This document shows positions 8,137 through 17,786 of a stretch of 64,000 bases of DNA, piece after piece. Every line of letters begins with the position of its first letter. Position 1 is the first letter of the stretch. Position numbers and translations under genes: made by a program. Source of the stretch: Burkholderia contaminans. Its GTDB lineage: Bacteria; Pseudomonadota; Gammaproteobacteria; Burkholderiales; Burkholderiaceae. The notes under the pieces are model-generated. The model was not told where the DNA came from, ran no database searches, and saw only the letters and a list, made by a program, of their open reading frames with translations. The stretch lies in contig NZ_CP090641.1 of NCBI RefSeq assembly GCF_029633825.1, positions 3,100,001-3,164,000 of the forward strand. The letters are read 5' to 3'.

Positions 8137-9390
8137 ATGACCGCTGTCCGAAAAAATTTTGCGTTGTTGTTCGCGCTGCAAATCTCGACGTACGTCGTGC
8201 CGCTCGTCACGTTGCCCCTGCTGACGCGCGTGCTCGGCCCCCTGCAATACGGACGGTTGTCGTTCGTGCTGGCGGTGACGACGTATTTCATCAATCTTGC
8301 CAACTACAGCTTCGACCTGACAGCGACGCCGCGTGTCGCACTGGCGGACGGCAGGATGGAGCGGTCCCGAATTTTCTGGGCAACGGTGTGCGCTCAATGG
8401 TCGATCACGGTCGTCGGTTTCGCCGTACTCGTCATCCTGACCCTGGTCATCCCGCATTTCGCGGCAGAGCGCACGGCCCTGCTGATCGGGTTCGGGATGG
8501 CGGTGGGGGCCGCGCTTACACCAGGCTGGTACTTTCAGGGCATCCAGAAGTTGAGCGTCTACAGTGCCACGGTGGTCGTTTACCGTGCATTCAGTGTCAT
8601 TGCCTTTTTCATGTGGGTGCGCACGCCGGACGATCTCCTGCACGCGGTTGCCATCAATACCGCGGTGCCGTTGCTTTGCGGGGTGACGTTGCTTGCGTAC
8701 CTCTTCGTCCGTCACGAGATCGAACGCGTCCGCGTGCGGTTCGCCGACATCGCAGCCGCGCTGAAAGGCGGCTCGCAGGTATTTCTGGCGTCGACGTCGA
8801 TCTCGTTCTACGCCTCGACCAATACCGTTCTGCTGAGCATCGTCTCGGGAAGTGTCGCCGCCGGTTATTTTGCCGCGGGTGACAAGCTGATTCGGGCCGC
8901 AGTCGGTCTGCTTCAACCGCTGAGGGCGGCAACCTATCCGCACATTACGTACCTGATGCATCACGCGCGGGACGACGCGTTTGCGTTCTTGCGAAAGCTG
9001 ATCGTGCTGCAGGGCGCGCTGGTGCTGGCCATGTCGGCAACGATCTACGCCTGTGCGCCGTTCGTCGTTCGAATCTTGTACGGCAGCTCGTTTGCGCCGA
9101 CGGTCGGCGTACTGCGTTGCCTGGCGCTGGTGCCGTTCATGGCATGCATGACGGATCTGTTCGGTGTTCAAACCATGTTGCCGATGGGCATGAAGCGCGC
9201 GTTCAGCATCATCCTGATCTCGTCCGGGGTGTTGAACGTGACGCTGCTGCCGCCGCTTGCGATGCTGTTCGCCGAGCGCGGGGCGGCTATCGCGGTGTTG
9301 ATCGCCGAAACGGCCGTCGCTGTCGCGCTCGCGTATGTCCTCTGTCGCGATCGGGTCGGCCTGCTCAATCTGTCGGCGCGTTCGGGCTGA
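8137..9390 (+). CDS. Wzx-type polysaccharide repeat-unit flippase
   Basis: 417 residues, almost entirely hydrophobic, with about 12 membrane segments and the opening V-P-L-V-T-L-P-L-L-T-R-V-L-G-P-x-Q-Y-G that is typical of the RfbX/Wzx branch of the MOP exporter superfamily. I chose ATG 8137; a longer open frame overlaps the preceding glycosyltransferase and has no membrane character. The protein is expected to flip the undecaprenyl-diphosphate-linked repeat unit to the periplasm, where the Wzy protein at 13802 would polymerise it. It is 40 bp downstream of the GT4 gene on the same strand and convergent with wza. Confidence 0.9.
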   Translation: MTAVRKNFALLFALQISTYVVPLVTLPLLTRVLGPLQYGRLSFVLAVTTYFINLANYSFDLTATPRVALADGRMERSRIFWATVCAQWSITVVGFAVLVILTLVIPHFAAERTALLIGFGMAVGAALTPGWYFQGIQKLSVYSATVVVYRAFSVIAFFMWVRTPDDLLHAVAINTAVPLLCGVTLLAYLFVRHEIERVRVRFADIAAALKGGSQVFLASTSISFYASTNTVLLSIVSGSVAAGYFAAGDKLIRAAVGLLQPLRAATYPHITYLMHHARDDAFAFLRKLIVLQGALVLAMSATIYACAPFVVRILYGSSFAPTVGVLRCLALVPFMACMTDLFGVQTMLPMGMKRAFSIILISSGVLNVTLLPPLAMLFAERGAAIAVLIAETAVAVALAYVLCRDRVGLLNLSARSG

Positions 9391-9520
9391 TGTGATTTTC
9401 GCGCTGCCGGGTCGGCGGCGATGGCAGCGGGATGCGTCGGATCGGTCATCCTTCCACGCTGCTGCCGTGGTGCGATGCGAGTCGACAGGCGTCGCCGTTG
9501 CCGTCCTGCCGATATTCCGA

Positions 9521-10717
9521 TTACTTGGTGACAAGCGCCCCGGTCAACCCCGCGCTGATCGCCGGCAGCAGCAGGTTCAGCACGCGGCTTGCGCGAACCA
9601 GGCCGGTGTTGTCGACGTACACGATATCCTTCGACGCGAGCGGAAACTGATTCGCGAGCAGCATCGAGACGGGCGACTTCAGGTCGAGGTGAAAGATGAC
9701 CGGCTCGCTGTCGGCGGCCTTGCGCAGCACGAAAACCTGCTGGGCGTTCGACGTCTGCTGGTTGAGTTGCCCGGCCTCCGAAAGCGCCGCACTCAAGGTG
9801 AGCGAGCCATCGCGCAGGGGCGGCACGGCCAGCGGTTTGTTCACTTCACCCATGACATAGACGGGATTGTCGTCGCGCGCACCCACATGCAACAGGTCGC
9901 CTGGCTGCAGCATGATGGCGGCGGGACTTTTGCCGGTCTTCATCATCTGTGCGACATTCACCGGATAGATCTCGCCGTTGCGCGTGACGGTCACGCGGCT
10001 CTGATCCGCGGTCGGCGCAAAGCCGCCCGCACGATTGACCGCTTCGACCAGCGTCATTGGAATGTCGTTGATCGTCTGCGAGCCGGGGGCGCGTACTTCG
10101 CCGTCCACATACACTTGCTCGGCACGGAACGATGCCACTCGAACGGTCACTTGCGGTTTGACAAATACCTTCCGGAGTTCGGCATCGAGTTCCCGCTGGA
10201 TCTGCGCCGCGGTCTTTCCGGCCGCGTGGATCGGTCGCGTCACGTAGGGAAACTGCACGTTGCCGTCGCTGTCGACGACGAAACCAGGCGCTGCGTCGGA
10301 GGGCTTCGTGTTCTGCGTCGGCTGGCCGACAGCGGCGGCGAATTCGGGATGATCCCAAACCGTGATTTGCAACACGTCGCCCGGGCCAAGCTTGTAGGCA
10401 CTCGGCCTGCCGAGCAGGTTGCTCGGGATCGACGATGCGGGAAGGTGCTTCTGTTCCGTGTGAATCTGGTTGATCAGCGTCAGATCGATCTGCTTGACCG
10501 CGACCTTCATGTCGCTGGTTACATCGCCATTGTCGGCGGTCGTGACCGGCAATGCGGCCGGCTCCGCCATGTGCTGGCCGGGCGCGAACGCACACGCCGA
10601 AAGCAGGGTGGACATCGCCAGTGAGAACGCAGCGCGCATCCGACGTACCGCATGGTCGTTCTTTTTCAGCGCGCGCGTAGCGAATAGCTGGTGGTTGTTC
10701 ATATCGTCATTCAGCAT
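9521..10717 (-). CDS. Wza-type outer-membrane polysaccharide export lipoprotein
   Basis: Up to 398 residues. A lipobox L-L-S-A-C lies near residues 38-42, so the protein should be lipidated at Cys and sent to the outer membrane. The Poly_export domain starts at Y-K-L-G-P-G-D-V-L-Q-I-T-V-W-D-H-P, the signature of Wza family proteins, and is followed by SLBB-type repeats (G-E-V-R-A-P-G-S and G-E-V-N-K-P-L). A hydrophobic C-terminal helix (L-L-L-P-A-I-S-A-G-L-T-G-A-L-V) fits the Wza barrel helix. None of the in-frame starts (10717, 10702, 10639) has a good ribosome binding site; 10639 would give a more normal signal length. It is divergent from the Wzc-like gene, its usual partner, across a 550-bp regulatory region. 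Confidence 0.9.
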   Translation of the reverse strand: MLNDDMNNHQLFATRALKKNDHAVRRMRAAFSLAMSTLLSACAFAPGQHMAEPAALPVTTADNGDVTSDMKVAVKQIDLTLINQIHTEQKHLPASSIPSNLLGRPSAYKLGPGDVLQITVWDHPEFAAAVGQPTQNTKPSDAAPGFVVDSDGNVQFPYVTRPIHAAGKTAAQIQRELDAELRKVFVKPQVTVRVASFRAEQVYVDGEVRAPGSQTINDIPMTLVEAVNRAGGFAPTADQSRVTVTRNGEIYPVNVAQMMKTGKSPAAIMLQPGDLLHVGARDDNPVYVMGEVNKPLAVPPLRDGSLTLSAALSEAGQLNQQTSNAQQVFVLRKAADSEPVIFHLDLKSPVSMLLANQFPLASKDIVYVDNTGLVRASRVLNLLLPAISAGLTGALVTK

Positions 10718-11267
10718 GGTAAACCGGCCGATTTGCTGGCCGGACAGGCCTATATTCAGAAGAAATTTAAATGAATTTAAAACTCGCCGTTCCTTCTACG
10801 CTAGAAGATTTTTCATCTCGACACCCCGATGTCAATGTTCTGTATCACCGTGTTTGATAAGAATCGTCAAAACGAGGTGAGGCGATGAATGATATGAAAG
10901 GACGTATTCACGTCATATGTCTGAGTGCGCCATCGAGCCACCGTATTGTCATGCGTTCCCCGAAAGGGAAGCAATGCGCACTTAACATAGCACGAGACAG
11001 GTTGGCAACCCAGTGATTCGCATCGCCAGTGCTTATTAATGTAAGCCATCGCACTTAGCGCGCCGGGCATTTATCGCATAGTGGTCGGGACAAACAGAAT
11101 CATCGATGCCCTTGGCGCAGCGGTTCAGTGACGTAATTTTTGCCGACCTGCGGTCGGATGCAGGGCGCCCGGGGTGGCGCGACCTGGTACGCGTCGCGCG
11201 GCACGCTCGCCCGAGAGCACGTGCCGCCACGTGAAGCCTGGCAAGGCGGCAATTTGGGAGTTTATGC
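10718..11267. other. 550-bp divergent regulatory region between wza and wzc
   Basis: No gene is seen. The part near wza is AT-rich (AAATTTAAATGAATTTAAA at about 10763-10781), in contrast to the GC-rich genes, as expected for promoters in both directions. A dyad TTCCC-CGAAA-GGGAA is present near 10960. This is the most likely place for regulator binding that would switch both export genes together. Confidence 0.45.
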
Positions 11268-13583
11268 ATGGCACTGGATCGACCTTCGCCTGATGGGTAC
11301 CGGGACGGAGCGGGAAATATTTCCCGCGACGCGTCCCGCTTTACACTGACCGAATTACTCGAGAATGTATTTTATTATCGAGGGGCATTTATTTCGGTTT
11401 TTCTTGCGTGTCTGTTGTTGGCATTTGTATATGCCATTTCAGCGACGCCGATTTATTCGGTTGATACGCTGATACAGGTCCAGGAAAACAAGCATAGCGC
11501 GCTGGGTTCGCTCTCCGAGATTTCGAATGCCCTGGATATTCAGAATTCTGCCGTGGTCGGCGAAATCGATATCGCTCGCTCGCGCACGGTCGTCACCCAG
11601 GCGATCGAGGCAACCGCCGCGCAGGCGGAAGTTTCAGTCAGTAACCGGATTCCGCTTGCGGCGGGTTTTCTGGGTTCGGTCCTGTCGAAAGACGCGAATG
11701 GTCTCGTCATTCCGCTGTTCAACACCCCGTTCTGGGCGTGGGGCGGTGAACGAGTCGAATTCAGCAAATTCGACGTCCCGGATGCGCAACTCGGCAAGAA
11801 GCTGGAGTTCGATTATCTCGAAGGCGACCGGTTCCTGTTGAAGGACAGCGATGGTCAAGAGGTGTTGACGGGGGTAATCGGCAAGCTCAGCGAAGGTAAC
11901 GGCTATCGCGTGGATGTGTCGCGAATCGTGGCGCGCCCCGGTACGGAGTTCCGGGTACGGCGGGTTGCCACGCCCGTGCGACTCGATGCCATCCTGACCA
12001 AGTTGACCGGGGCGGAAACGAAACGCCAGTCGGGCATCATGCAGCTCAATCTCGAGGATCCCGATCCCGTGTTTGCTGCACGACTGCTCAACGCCATTGC
12101 CGCGGCTTATCTGGATGTCAACGCGAAACGGCGTTCAGAGGATGCCGAGCGCAGCCAGGCATTCCTCGATGCGCAACTGCCGGCCGTGAAGGCGCGGCTG
12201 GAGCAGGCAGAGCAGGCGCTGAACACGTTCCGCAACGCGCAAGGGTCGATCGATTCGCAAGGCGATGTCAGGCTGCTCATTGACCAGTTGGCGCTGGTCG
12301 ACAAGGCGCGGCTCGACGCCAAGCTCGAGTACCAGGACCTGTCATCCAAGTATGTTGCCGGACAGCCCCAGATCGCGGCCGTCGTCAACAAGCTGAAGAC
12401 GCTCGATCAGCAGTCGGCCGAATTGAAAAGCAAGGTGGCGCACTTGCCGTCGCAGCAGCAGACCTATTTGCGTTTGGCGCGTGACGTCGAAGTCAATAAC
12501 CAGCTGTATGTCGGCTTGCTGAACAACACGCAGCAGTTGCAGATTGCGAAGGCAGGCACGGTCGGCAATGCGTCGATCATCGACAAGGCCGATGTGAGCG
12601 ACAAGCCGATTCGGCCGAATCGAATGCTCGTGATCGTATTGGGCGCAGTGGTCGGGCTGATACTGGGCATTGCCGTGGCACAAGGCCTTGCGTTGCTTTT
12701 CAGGCGTGTTCGTGATCCGAAGCATCTGGAATCGATGGTCGGGGTTCCGCTGCTGGGTGTACTCCCGTCATCGCCGCAACAGATCGAGGCCGACTCGAAC
12801 GGCAGGCCGGTTTTCATGGCCGTGAGGGAGCACCCTGATACGCCATTCGCCGAAGCGATCGCAGATCTGGCCTTGCTGTTGCACTGCAAGATGATCCCTG
12901 GGGGCGGCGGCGCGAAGACCGTTCTGATTACGTCTCCCGAGGCGGGGCAGGGCAAGTCGACGATCTCCGCCAATCTTGCCTGCGTGCTGGCGGACAGCGG
13001 CTTCAAGACCTTGCTCGTGCGTGCCAATGCAGGCCCGGCAAGCATCGAGCGATGCTTGCCGGTGCAATACGAGCAGTCTTTGGCGGAAGTACTGCACGGC
13101 TCGATCGATCTCGATAAGGCGATCTCTCGCGTTCATGACAATCTCGACGTGCTGCCTGCCGGAAAAGGGGGCAAGCCGTCGCGGAACCTGTACGGCACCG
13201 AGAAGCTGGAGGTGCTGTTCGCTTCGCTGAGAGGCGCATACGACGTGATCATCATGGATGCGCCGTTGGCCCATCCGGCTGCAAACGTCGCCATGTTGTC
13301 GAGGTTCGCCGACATCACGTTGATGGTCGTGCGGCAAGGTTCGGTCGGTTACGCCGGCGTGGCGGAGGCGATCGAGAACCTGAACAAGTTCGGCGCGGAT
13401 GTGGATGGCCTGGTGTTCAATGGCTTCGAGCCTTCACCGTTTCGCTACGGCCATTACGCGAACGTTTCCCGGCAGGCAAGGGAAACCCGGGCGCAGGCCA
13501 ATCCTCGCCATGTCCAGTCCGATACGTTCTTGTTCAGGGCATGGGAGCGAGTCAGAAAGGAACTGCTCAGAAACGCCGCGTGA
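11268..13583 (+). CDS. Wzc-like polysaccharide co-polymerase with degenerate kinase site
   Basis: 771 residues. A Wzz chain-length domain is bounded by two membrane segments (about 40-60 and 452-478), with the Pro-rich D-K-P-I-R-P-N-R before the second and a long coiled-coil periplasmic part (about 290-410). The cytoplasmic BY-kinase-like domain has an intact Walker A, S-P-E-A-G-Q-G-K-S-T (556-565), and Walker B, Y-D-V-I-I-M-D-A-P (658-666). The Walker A' position, normally I-D-A-D-x-R, reads T-L-L-V-R-A-N-A-G (581-589), so both conserved Asp are replaced by Arg585 and Asn587. The C-terminus lacks the usual Tyr cluster. It probably still sets chain length and contacts Wza, but autophosphorylation is doubtful. 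Divergent from wza. Confidence 0.9.
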   Translation: MALDRPSPDGYRDGAGNISRDASRFTLTELLENVFYYRGAFISVFLACLLLAFVYAISATPIYSVDTLIQVQENKHSALGSLSEISNALDIQNSAVVGEIDIARSRTVVTQAIEATAAQAEVSVSNRIPLAAGFLGSVLSKDANGLVIPLFNTPFWAWGGERVEFSKFDVPDAQLGKKLEFDYLEGDRFLLKDSDGQEVLTGVIGKLSEGNGYRVDVSRIVARPGTEFRVRRVATPVRLDAILTKLTGAETKRQSGIMQLNLEDPDPVFAARLLNAIAAAYLDVNAKRRSEDAERSQAFLDAQLPAVKARLEQAEQALNTFRNAQGSIDSQGDVRLLIDQLALVDKARLDAKLEYQDLSSKYVAGQPQIAAVVNKLKTLDQQSAELKSKVAHLPSQQQTYLRLARDVEVNNQLYVGLLNNTQQLQIAKAGTVGNASIIDKADVSDKPIRPNRMLVIVLGAVVGLILGIAVAQGLALLFRRVRDPKHLESMVGVPLLGVLPSSPQQIEADSNGRPVFMAVREHPDTPFAEAIADLALLLHCKMIPGGGGAKTVLITSPEAGQGKSTISANLACVLADSGFKTLLVRANAGPASIERCLPVQYEQSLAEVLHGSIDLDKAISRVHDNLDVLPAGKGGKPSRNLYGTEKLEVLFASLRGAYDVIIMDAPLAHPAANVAMLSRFADITLMVVRQGSVGYAGVAEAIENLNKFGADVDGLVFNGFEPSPFRYGHYANVSRQARETRAQANPRHVQSDTFLFRAWERVRKELLRNAA

Positions 13584-13608
13584 TGTCGATCGGCGCGGAG
13601 CGTGGCAG

Positions 13609-13809
13609 ATGAGTAATCGGGCTGTGGCGGGAAGAAAACGTCAGGTCGATACGGATACGGCGCGAGCAATATCGTTCGTCGCGCCCGGGGCGACCATGCG
13701 TTCCCGGACGCGGTTCGCCCTTTCCCGGACCTTCTGTTATCGGCTCGCAACTGCATGGTGCAGGTGCGTGAAGGAAGGATCGAATATCGGGTTGCGGCAC
13801 GATGGCTAA
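13609..13809 (+). CDS. possible small basic protein between wzc and wzy
   Basis: An open frame of 66 residues whose ATG is preceded by GGAG at about 8 nt and whose TAA overlaps the wzy start by 8 nt. That geometry suggests a translated leader that could couple to wzy, which itself has a poor ribosome binding site. The product is rich in Arg and has no recognisable motif, so this may be only a translated spacer. Confidence 0.25.
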   Translation: MSNRAVAGRKRQVDTDTARAISFVAPGATMRSRTRFALSRTFCYRLATAWCRCVKEGSNIGLRHDG

Positions 13810-15226
13810 GACGACGGGAACATTGGGAGGCAACGGAGGCTTCGTCTCCGCAACCGGCGTGATCGTATTGACGCTATTCACGCTTGCATTGCTGTTCAAC
13901 GCGGTGATGCCGGCGCTCGGCATGGCGAAATCGAGCGCCTTGTGCACATTTCTGCTGGCAACAGTGGGGCTCGTCGGCCTGGTGAGATCACGCCCGGTGT
14001 TTGCCGTGTCGATGCTGTACGTGCTGGCGATCGGAATGACCGCATTCCTCGCGGGTGTGGGACTGGAGGACGGCGGCTACCTGACGGAAACCGATGTCGT
14101 CGGTGATGCGACCGGGGCGTTCAGCCGGCTCCTGACGTTCTACGTGATTTTTCTGGTCTGTGCGCTCGTCGCCTTTGGTCGATTTCTGGACGAACGCCCG
14201 GTGCGTGAGCCGATCAGGGCGCGGATTACGTCTCAACCGATCAGCATCATGGTGGGGTTCGGCCTCGCGGCCACGATTATCGCGATCGGCGTGATTGCCG
14301 GCCTGACGTCAGGGTTCTCGTTGTTTTCCGGCATCAATCGATATGCGCTGCGAAATGATTCCTCGAACGGGACGATGTTCAACCTGTTCCTGAACAATCA
14401 GTCCTTCATGGGTTTCCTGATGGGCACGATCGCCACCAGCTCCGACAAGCGCATCCGGGTGGCGGCGATCCTGACGATGGCTGTCGACCTGGCGCTCAAT
14501 GTGATGCATGGCGAGCAGTTCATGGCGGTGCTGCACATCGGGCTGTGCTCGCTTGCCCCGTTCATTTCGATTCATGCGATGAACGGCAAGCCGGTCGTTC
14601 GTTATCTGGGTATCGGTGCCGGGCTGGCGCTGTTGCTCGGTGCCGCTTCCATTTTCTACTCCTACAGGGGGCAGGGGCTCGAAGTAGCCGACATGCTCTC
14701 GTCGCGCTTCCTGCTGCAGGGCCAGCCGTGGTATGTGGTCGACAACGATGCGCAGATGTTCACGGCGCCGAGGCTCGGTGGTACGGACGCATTCTGGCGT
14801 TTCGTGAACTCGCTCGGTTCCTTCACCATGCCGACCTTTTTCGACGGTTCCGAACCGAGCGGCTTGCGCGACTTGATGAAGTCGTACACCGAACCGAGCA
14901 TTCTCAGGGCCTACATGTTCGACGACGTCACGTTCACGATGGGGAACATGGCCGTGCCCGTGTACTGGTTCGGCTATGCCGGCGGAGCGCTCTTTGTCGC
15001 GATGACCGGCCTGGTGTACGGCGCGCTCGGTGCGCTGCAGATTCTGGTGGCGATACGCGGCCGGGTCGTGATGCTGTGGCTGATGGCGAAGGTCTTTTCC
15101 TATGCGACCTTCGCCGTTCAGCAAGGTGAATACTGGATGATGTTCGGCTCGCGCACGGTTTTCTATGCGCTTCTCGCACTCGTCTGGTGGTATTGCGTCG
15201 ATGCGAAGCATTCAAACCTCAAATAA
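13802..15226 (+). CDS. Wzy-like EPS polymerase, multi-pass membrane protein
   Basis: 474 residues with about 10-12 hydrophobic segments from residue 15 to the end and one large periplasmic loop (about 280-390). This topology, between a Wzc-like co-polymerase and an acyltransferase and in the same locus as Wzx and Wza, identifies it as the polymerase. Sequence alone is weak because Wzy proteins are poorly conserved. It would join lipid-linked repeat units in the periplasm. The start ATG 13802 has a weak ribosome binding site, which may mean coupling to the small frame ending at 13809. The next gene begins 57 bp downstream. Confidence 0.75.
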   Translation: MAKTTGTLGGNGGFVSATGVIVLTLFTLALLFNAVMPALGMAKSSALCTFLLATVGLVGLVRSRPVFAVSMLYVLAIGMTAFLAGVGLEDGGYLTETDVVGDATGAFSRLLTFYVIFLVCALVAFGRFLDERPVREPIRARITSQPISIMVGFGLAATIIAIGVIAGLTSGFSLFSGINRYALRNDSSNGTMFNLFLNNQSFMGFLMGTIATSSDKRIRVAAILTMAVDLALNVMHGEQFMAVLHIGLCSLAPFISIHAMNGKPVVRYLGIGAGLALLLGAASIFYSYRGQGLEVADMLSSRFLLQGQPWYVVDNDAQMFTAPRLGGTDAFWRFVNSLGSFTMPTFFDGSEPSGLRDLMKSYTEPSILRAYMFDDVTFTMGNMAVPVYWFGYAGGALFVAMTGLVYGALGALQILVAIRGRVVMLWLMAKVFSYATFAVQQGEYWMMFGSRTVFYALLALVWWYCVDAKHSNLK

Positions 15227-15282
15227 ACCAGACCAGGCAGTTCCGGGGCTTTCGTCACGCTTATGTCTTCATCATTCCAGTC

Positions 15283-16428
15283 ATGTCAAAAGCGCAGCAT
15301 TCGGAGCGGCTCGACCATATCGACGCAATGCGTGCCATTGCGGTGATACTCGTCATCTGGACACACTATGCCGAACGGTTCGTCGCCCTTGCCGGCTCGC
15401 AGCGTGTGCTCGACACCCTGCAACGTTCCCTGAACTTCGGACGAATCGGCGTCGTCCTTTTTTTTGCGATCAGCGGCATGCTGATTCCAACCAGCCTGCA
15501 TGGCGAAGTCGGCGTGGGCACGAAGCGGTTCCTCGTTCGACGATTCCTTCGGCTGTATCCGGCCTACTGGCTGGCGCTTCCTGCCGGATATTTTGTTCAC
15601 TGGTATCTGTTCGATAAAAGAATGGACATCCATGGCTTTCTGGCAAACGTGACGATGATTCCGGTTGCGTTTGGGGAAAGCCTGATCCTGCCTCATGGCT
15701 GGACGCTGGAAACGGAGCTGTATTTTTACGGGGTGTGCCTGATTCTGTTCTGGTGCGGGGCGCTTCACCGGATGCTCCATTTGTGTCTTGTCACGGTCGG
15801 GTTATGCGGACTGTTCGTGTTGCCCCTCGAATTTCGGCTCTTCCCGGCTCATCTTCTCAGTCAGTACAAGACCTTGCCGTATCACCTCGGCATCATGTTC
15901 TGGGGCGCCTGCTTTCGCATGGCGTACGACAATCCTTCGAAACCGCTGCGTATCAGGCCGGCCGGAAGCGGTGTGCTGTCCCGACTATCCCTGACTTACC
16001 GATCGGCGGTTGCCTATGTGACGATACCGGTCGTCGGCATTGCGCTGGCGGGGGCCATCACGGACTGGCGAAACCACAACACGTTCCATCTGCCGATTTC
16101 GCTCGCATACATGATCGGCATCGCGACATTCGCGATGCTGGCAACCTTGCTGAAACTTCGTATCCGTCTGCTTTCATGGATCGGCAAGATCAGTTATTCG
16201 ATCTACCTGCTGCACAGTCTTCCGCTTTTCCTGGCGTTCTGGCTGTGTCAGCGTTTCCACATCGTCGGATGGCCGCTCGGTCTTTACATGATCGTACCGT
16301 TGGTGCCGTTGATTCCATTGTCGTGGGTCGGCTACCGGCTGTGTGAAGCACCGTTCGTGAAGTTGGCGCATACGCTCACGTCGCGTCGGGGAAGTCGTGT
16401 GTTCGCGTCGGGTGACGCGACCAGCTGA
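15283..16428 (+). CDS. acyltransferase family 3 (OafA/NodX type) membrane protein
   Basis: 381 residues. The N-terminus reads R-L-D-H-I-D-A-M-R-A-I-A-V-I-L-V-I-W-T-H-Y, the D-x-x-R-A-x-A and catalytic-His pattern of acyltransferase-3 enzymes. F-F-A-I-S-G-M-L-I comes next, then R-R-F-L-R-L-Y-P-A-Y-W, a hallmark motif. Around ten membrane helices follow. ATG 15283 is used because the family motif starts a few residues later. Such enzymes O-acetylate (or otherwise acylate) polysaccharides from acyl-CoA in the inner membrane. It sits between wzy and the secreted beta-helix gene, so it probably decorates the EPS made here. Confidence 0.9.
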   Translation: MSKAQHSERLDHIDAMRAIAVILVIWTHYAERFVALAGSQRVLDTLQRSLNFGRIGVVLFFAISGMLIPTSLHGEVGVGTKRFLVRRFLRLYPAYWLALPAGYFVHWYLFDKRMDIHGFLANVTMIPVAFGESLILPHGWTLETELYFYGVCLILFWCGALHRMLHLCLVTVGLCGLFVLPLEFRLFPAHLLSQYKTLPYHLGIMFWGACFRMAYDNPSKPLRIRPAGSGVLSRLSLTYRSAVAYVTIPVVGIALAGAITDWRNHNTFHLPISLAYMIGIATFAMLATLLKLRIRLLSWIGKISYSIYLLHSLPLFLAFWLCQRFHIVGWPLGLYMIVPLVPLIPLSWVGYRLCEAPFVKLAHTLTSRRGSRVFASGDATS

Positions 16429-16487
16429 TTCGTTTGCCAGGCGGATTCCCCGATGTGTGTCTGCTTGTTCCATGGAAAAGATTCGAT

Positions 16488-17750
16488 ATGAGCGGATCGC
16501 AATACCTGTCTCGTGCATGCGCGGGTGCAGCCTGCATGATGGTGGCTGGCGGGCTCGTGTGGCCGGGGTTCACCGAGGCCGTATCCGGCGTACCCACGCC
16601 GGGTGCGATTCATGCGGACATGCCGGATGCGTACATTCATCCCGCCCCGGGCTCAGCCGATCAGGCCGATGCGGTGCAACGCGCGCTGGACGGGCTGCAG
16701 CCGGGCCAGCGATTGGTGTTCACGCCCGGACGGTACGTTGTCGGCCGTTCGTTGGTCGTACGGCAGCGGCATGTCGTACTGTCGGGTTTCGGCGCAACGC
16801 TGGTTGCGACCGATCCCGGCAATCAGACGATCGAGATGCGGGGCGACGGTACGACGCTCGTCGGGTTTCATCTCAGGGGAACAGGCGCGACGCGTCTCGA
16901 CACGCCCGAGTCGACCAAGGTCGAGGTGACGGGGCACGACGTGCAGGTGCTCGACAACGTCATCGACGGCGGTGCCAGCGCCGGCATATTCGTGTATGGC
17001 GGATCCGACGTCGCGATCGTCGGCAACCAGGTGCGCTCGACACTCGCCGACGGCATCCACATGACGCACGGCACGCGCAATGTGCTGGTCCAGGGCAATG
17101 TCGTGCGTGGTACCGGCGACGACATGATCGCCGTGGTGAGCTACCAGGCCGACGGGGCGCTGAGCGGCAACGTGCTGGTTACCGGCAACTCCCTCGAAGG
17201 CAACACGTGGGGGCGCGGGATCACGGTGGTCGGCGGCACGGAGGTGACGATCTCGAACAACATCGTGCATGACGTGCAGGTCAGTGCGGGGATCCTCGTT
17301 GCGCAGGAAGACAGTTACAGAACCTACGGCGCGTCCGACGTTCGGGTCGAGAACAACGTGATTTCGTCCATTCAGACCGCGGTCGGCCGGACCGATCCGC
17401 GCCCGCTGACACAGCAGGCCGCGATCGACGTCAGTACGTGGTCGGGCTCGGTGACGCGCGTGGTCGTAATCGGCAACCGCGTGTCGCACGCGCGGTTTGC
17501 CGGCATTCGCGTATGGGGAAACGTGTCGCAGTACCGGATCGCGGATAACCGGTTGTCCGCGATCGGCGGGGAGGCGGTGCAGGTGGGTGGGGGCGGAGGC
17601 TGTACCTCGGGCGGCACGAGTGCCGAGCAGTGCAGGGTGGCGGTCATGCAGCCGGCGTCGATCGACGTGGTCGGGGCCGATACGTCGGCGTTGCCGCATG
17701 TGCGCGAAGCGCTCAGGCAGGCGCGTCCGCCGCGGCGCGGCATCGATTGA
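16488..17750 (+). CDS. secreted right-handed beta-helix (pectate-lyase-like) protein
   Basis: 420 residues with a signal peptide (MSGSQYLSRACAGAACMMV, then a hydrophobic stretch ending near A-V-S). The body is a run of about 22-residue coils with regular N-V-L-V-x-G-N and V-x-I-S-N-N steps (about 150-370), the parallel beta-helix pattern of polysaccharide lyases and epimerases. A Gly/Cys-rich insertion (V-G-G-G-G-G-C-T-S-G-G, about 365) interrupts the last coil. ATG 16488 has GGAAAAG upstream. In EPS loci such proteins cut or epimerise the nascent polymer in the periplasm (compare AlgL/AlgG-type roles in alginate). I see no diagnostic catalytic triad, so lyase, hydrolase or epimerase cannot be separated. 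Confidence 0.8.
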   Translation: MSGSQYLSRACAGAACMMVAGGLVWPGFTEAVSGVPTPGAIHADMPDAYIHPAPGSADQADAVQRALDGLQPGQRLVFTPGRYVVGRSLVVRQRHVVLSGFGATLVATDPGNQTIEMRGDGTTLVGFHLRGTGATRLDTPESTKVEVTGHDVQVLDNVIDGGASAGIFVYGGSDVAIVGNQVRSTLADGIHMTHGTRNVLVQGNVVRGTGDDMIAVVSYQADGALSGNVLVTGNSLEGNTWGRGITVVGGTEVTISNNIVHDVQVSAGILVAQEDSYRTYGASDVRVENNVISSIQTAVGRTDPRPLTQQAAIDVSTWSGSVTRVVVIGNRVSHARFAGIRVWGNVSQYRIADNRLSAIGGEAVQVGGGGGCTSGGTSAEQCRVAVMQPASIDVVGADTSALPHVREALRQARPPRRGID

Positions 17751-17786
17751 CGTATCGATGCACGCGCCGGCGTGCGCAGCACGCAA

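Noticed and set aside
7618..9534. 638-codon open frame on the minus strand opposite the GT4 and flippase genes
   Set aside because: Both opposite-strand genes have clear motifs or membrane topology; this frame is Arg/His/Gln-rich without a fold and spans two genes.
11187..11204. GG-N10-GC match (TGGTACGCGTCGCGC) before the wzc-like gene
   Set aside because: Both halves are poor (TGGTAC, GCGC) and such GC-rich matches are common by chance in this genome.
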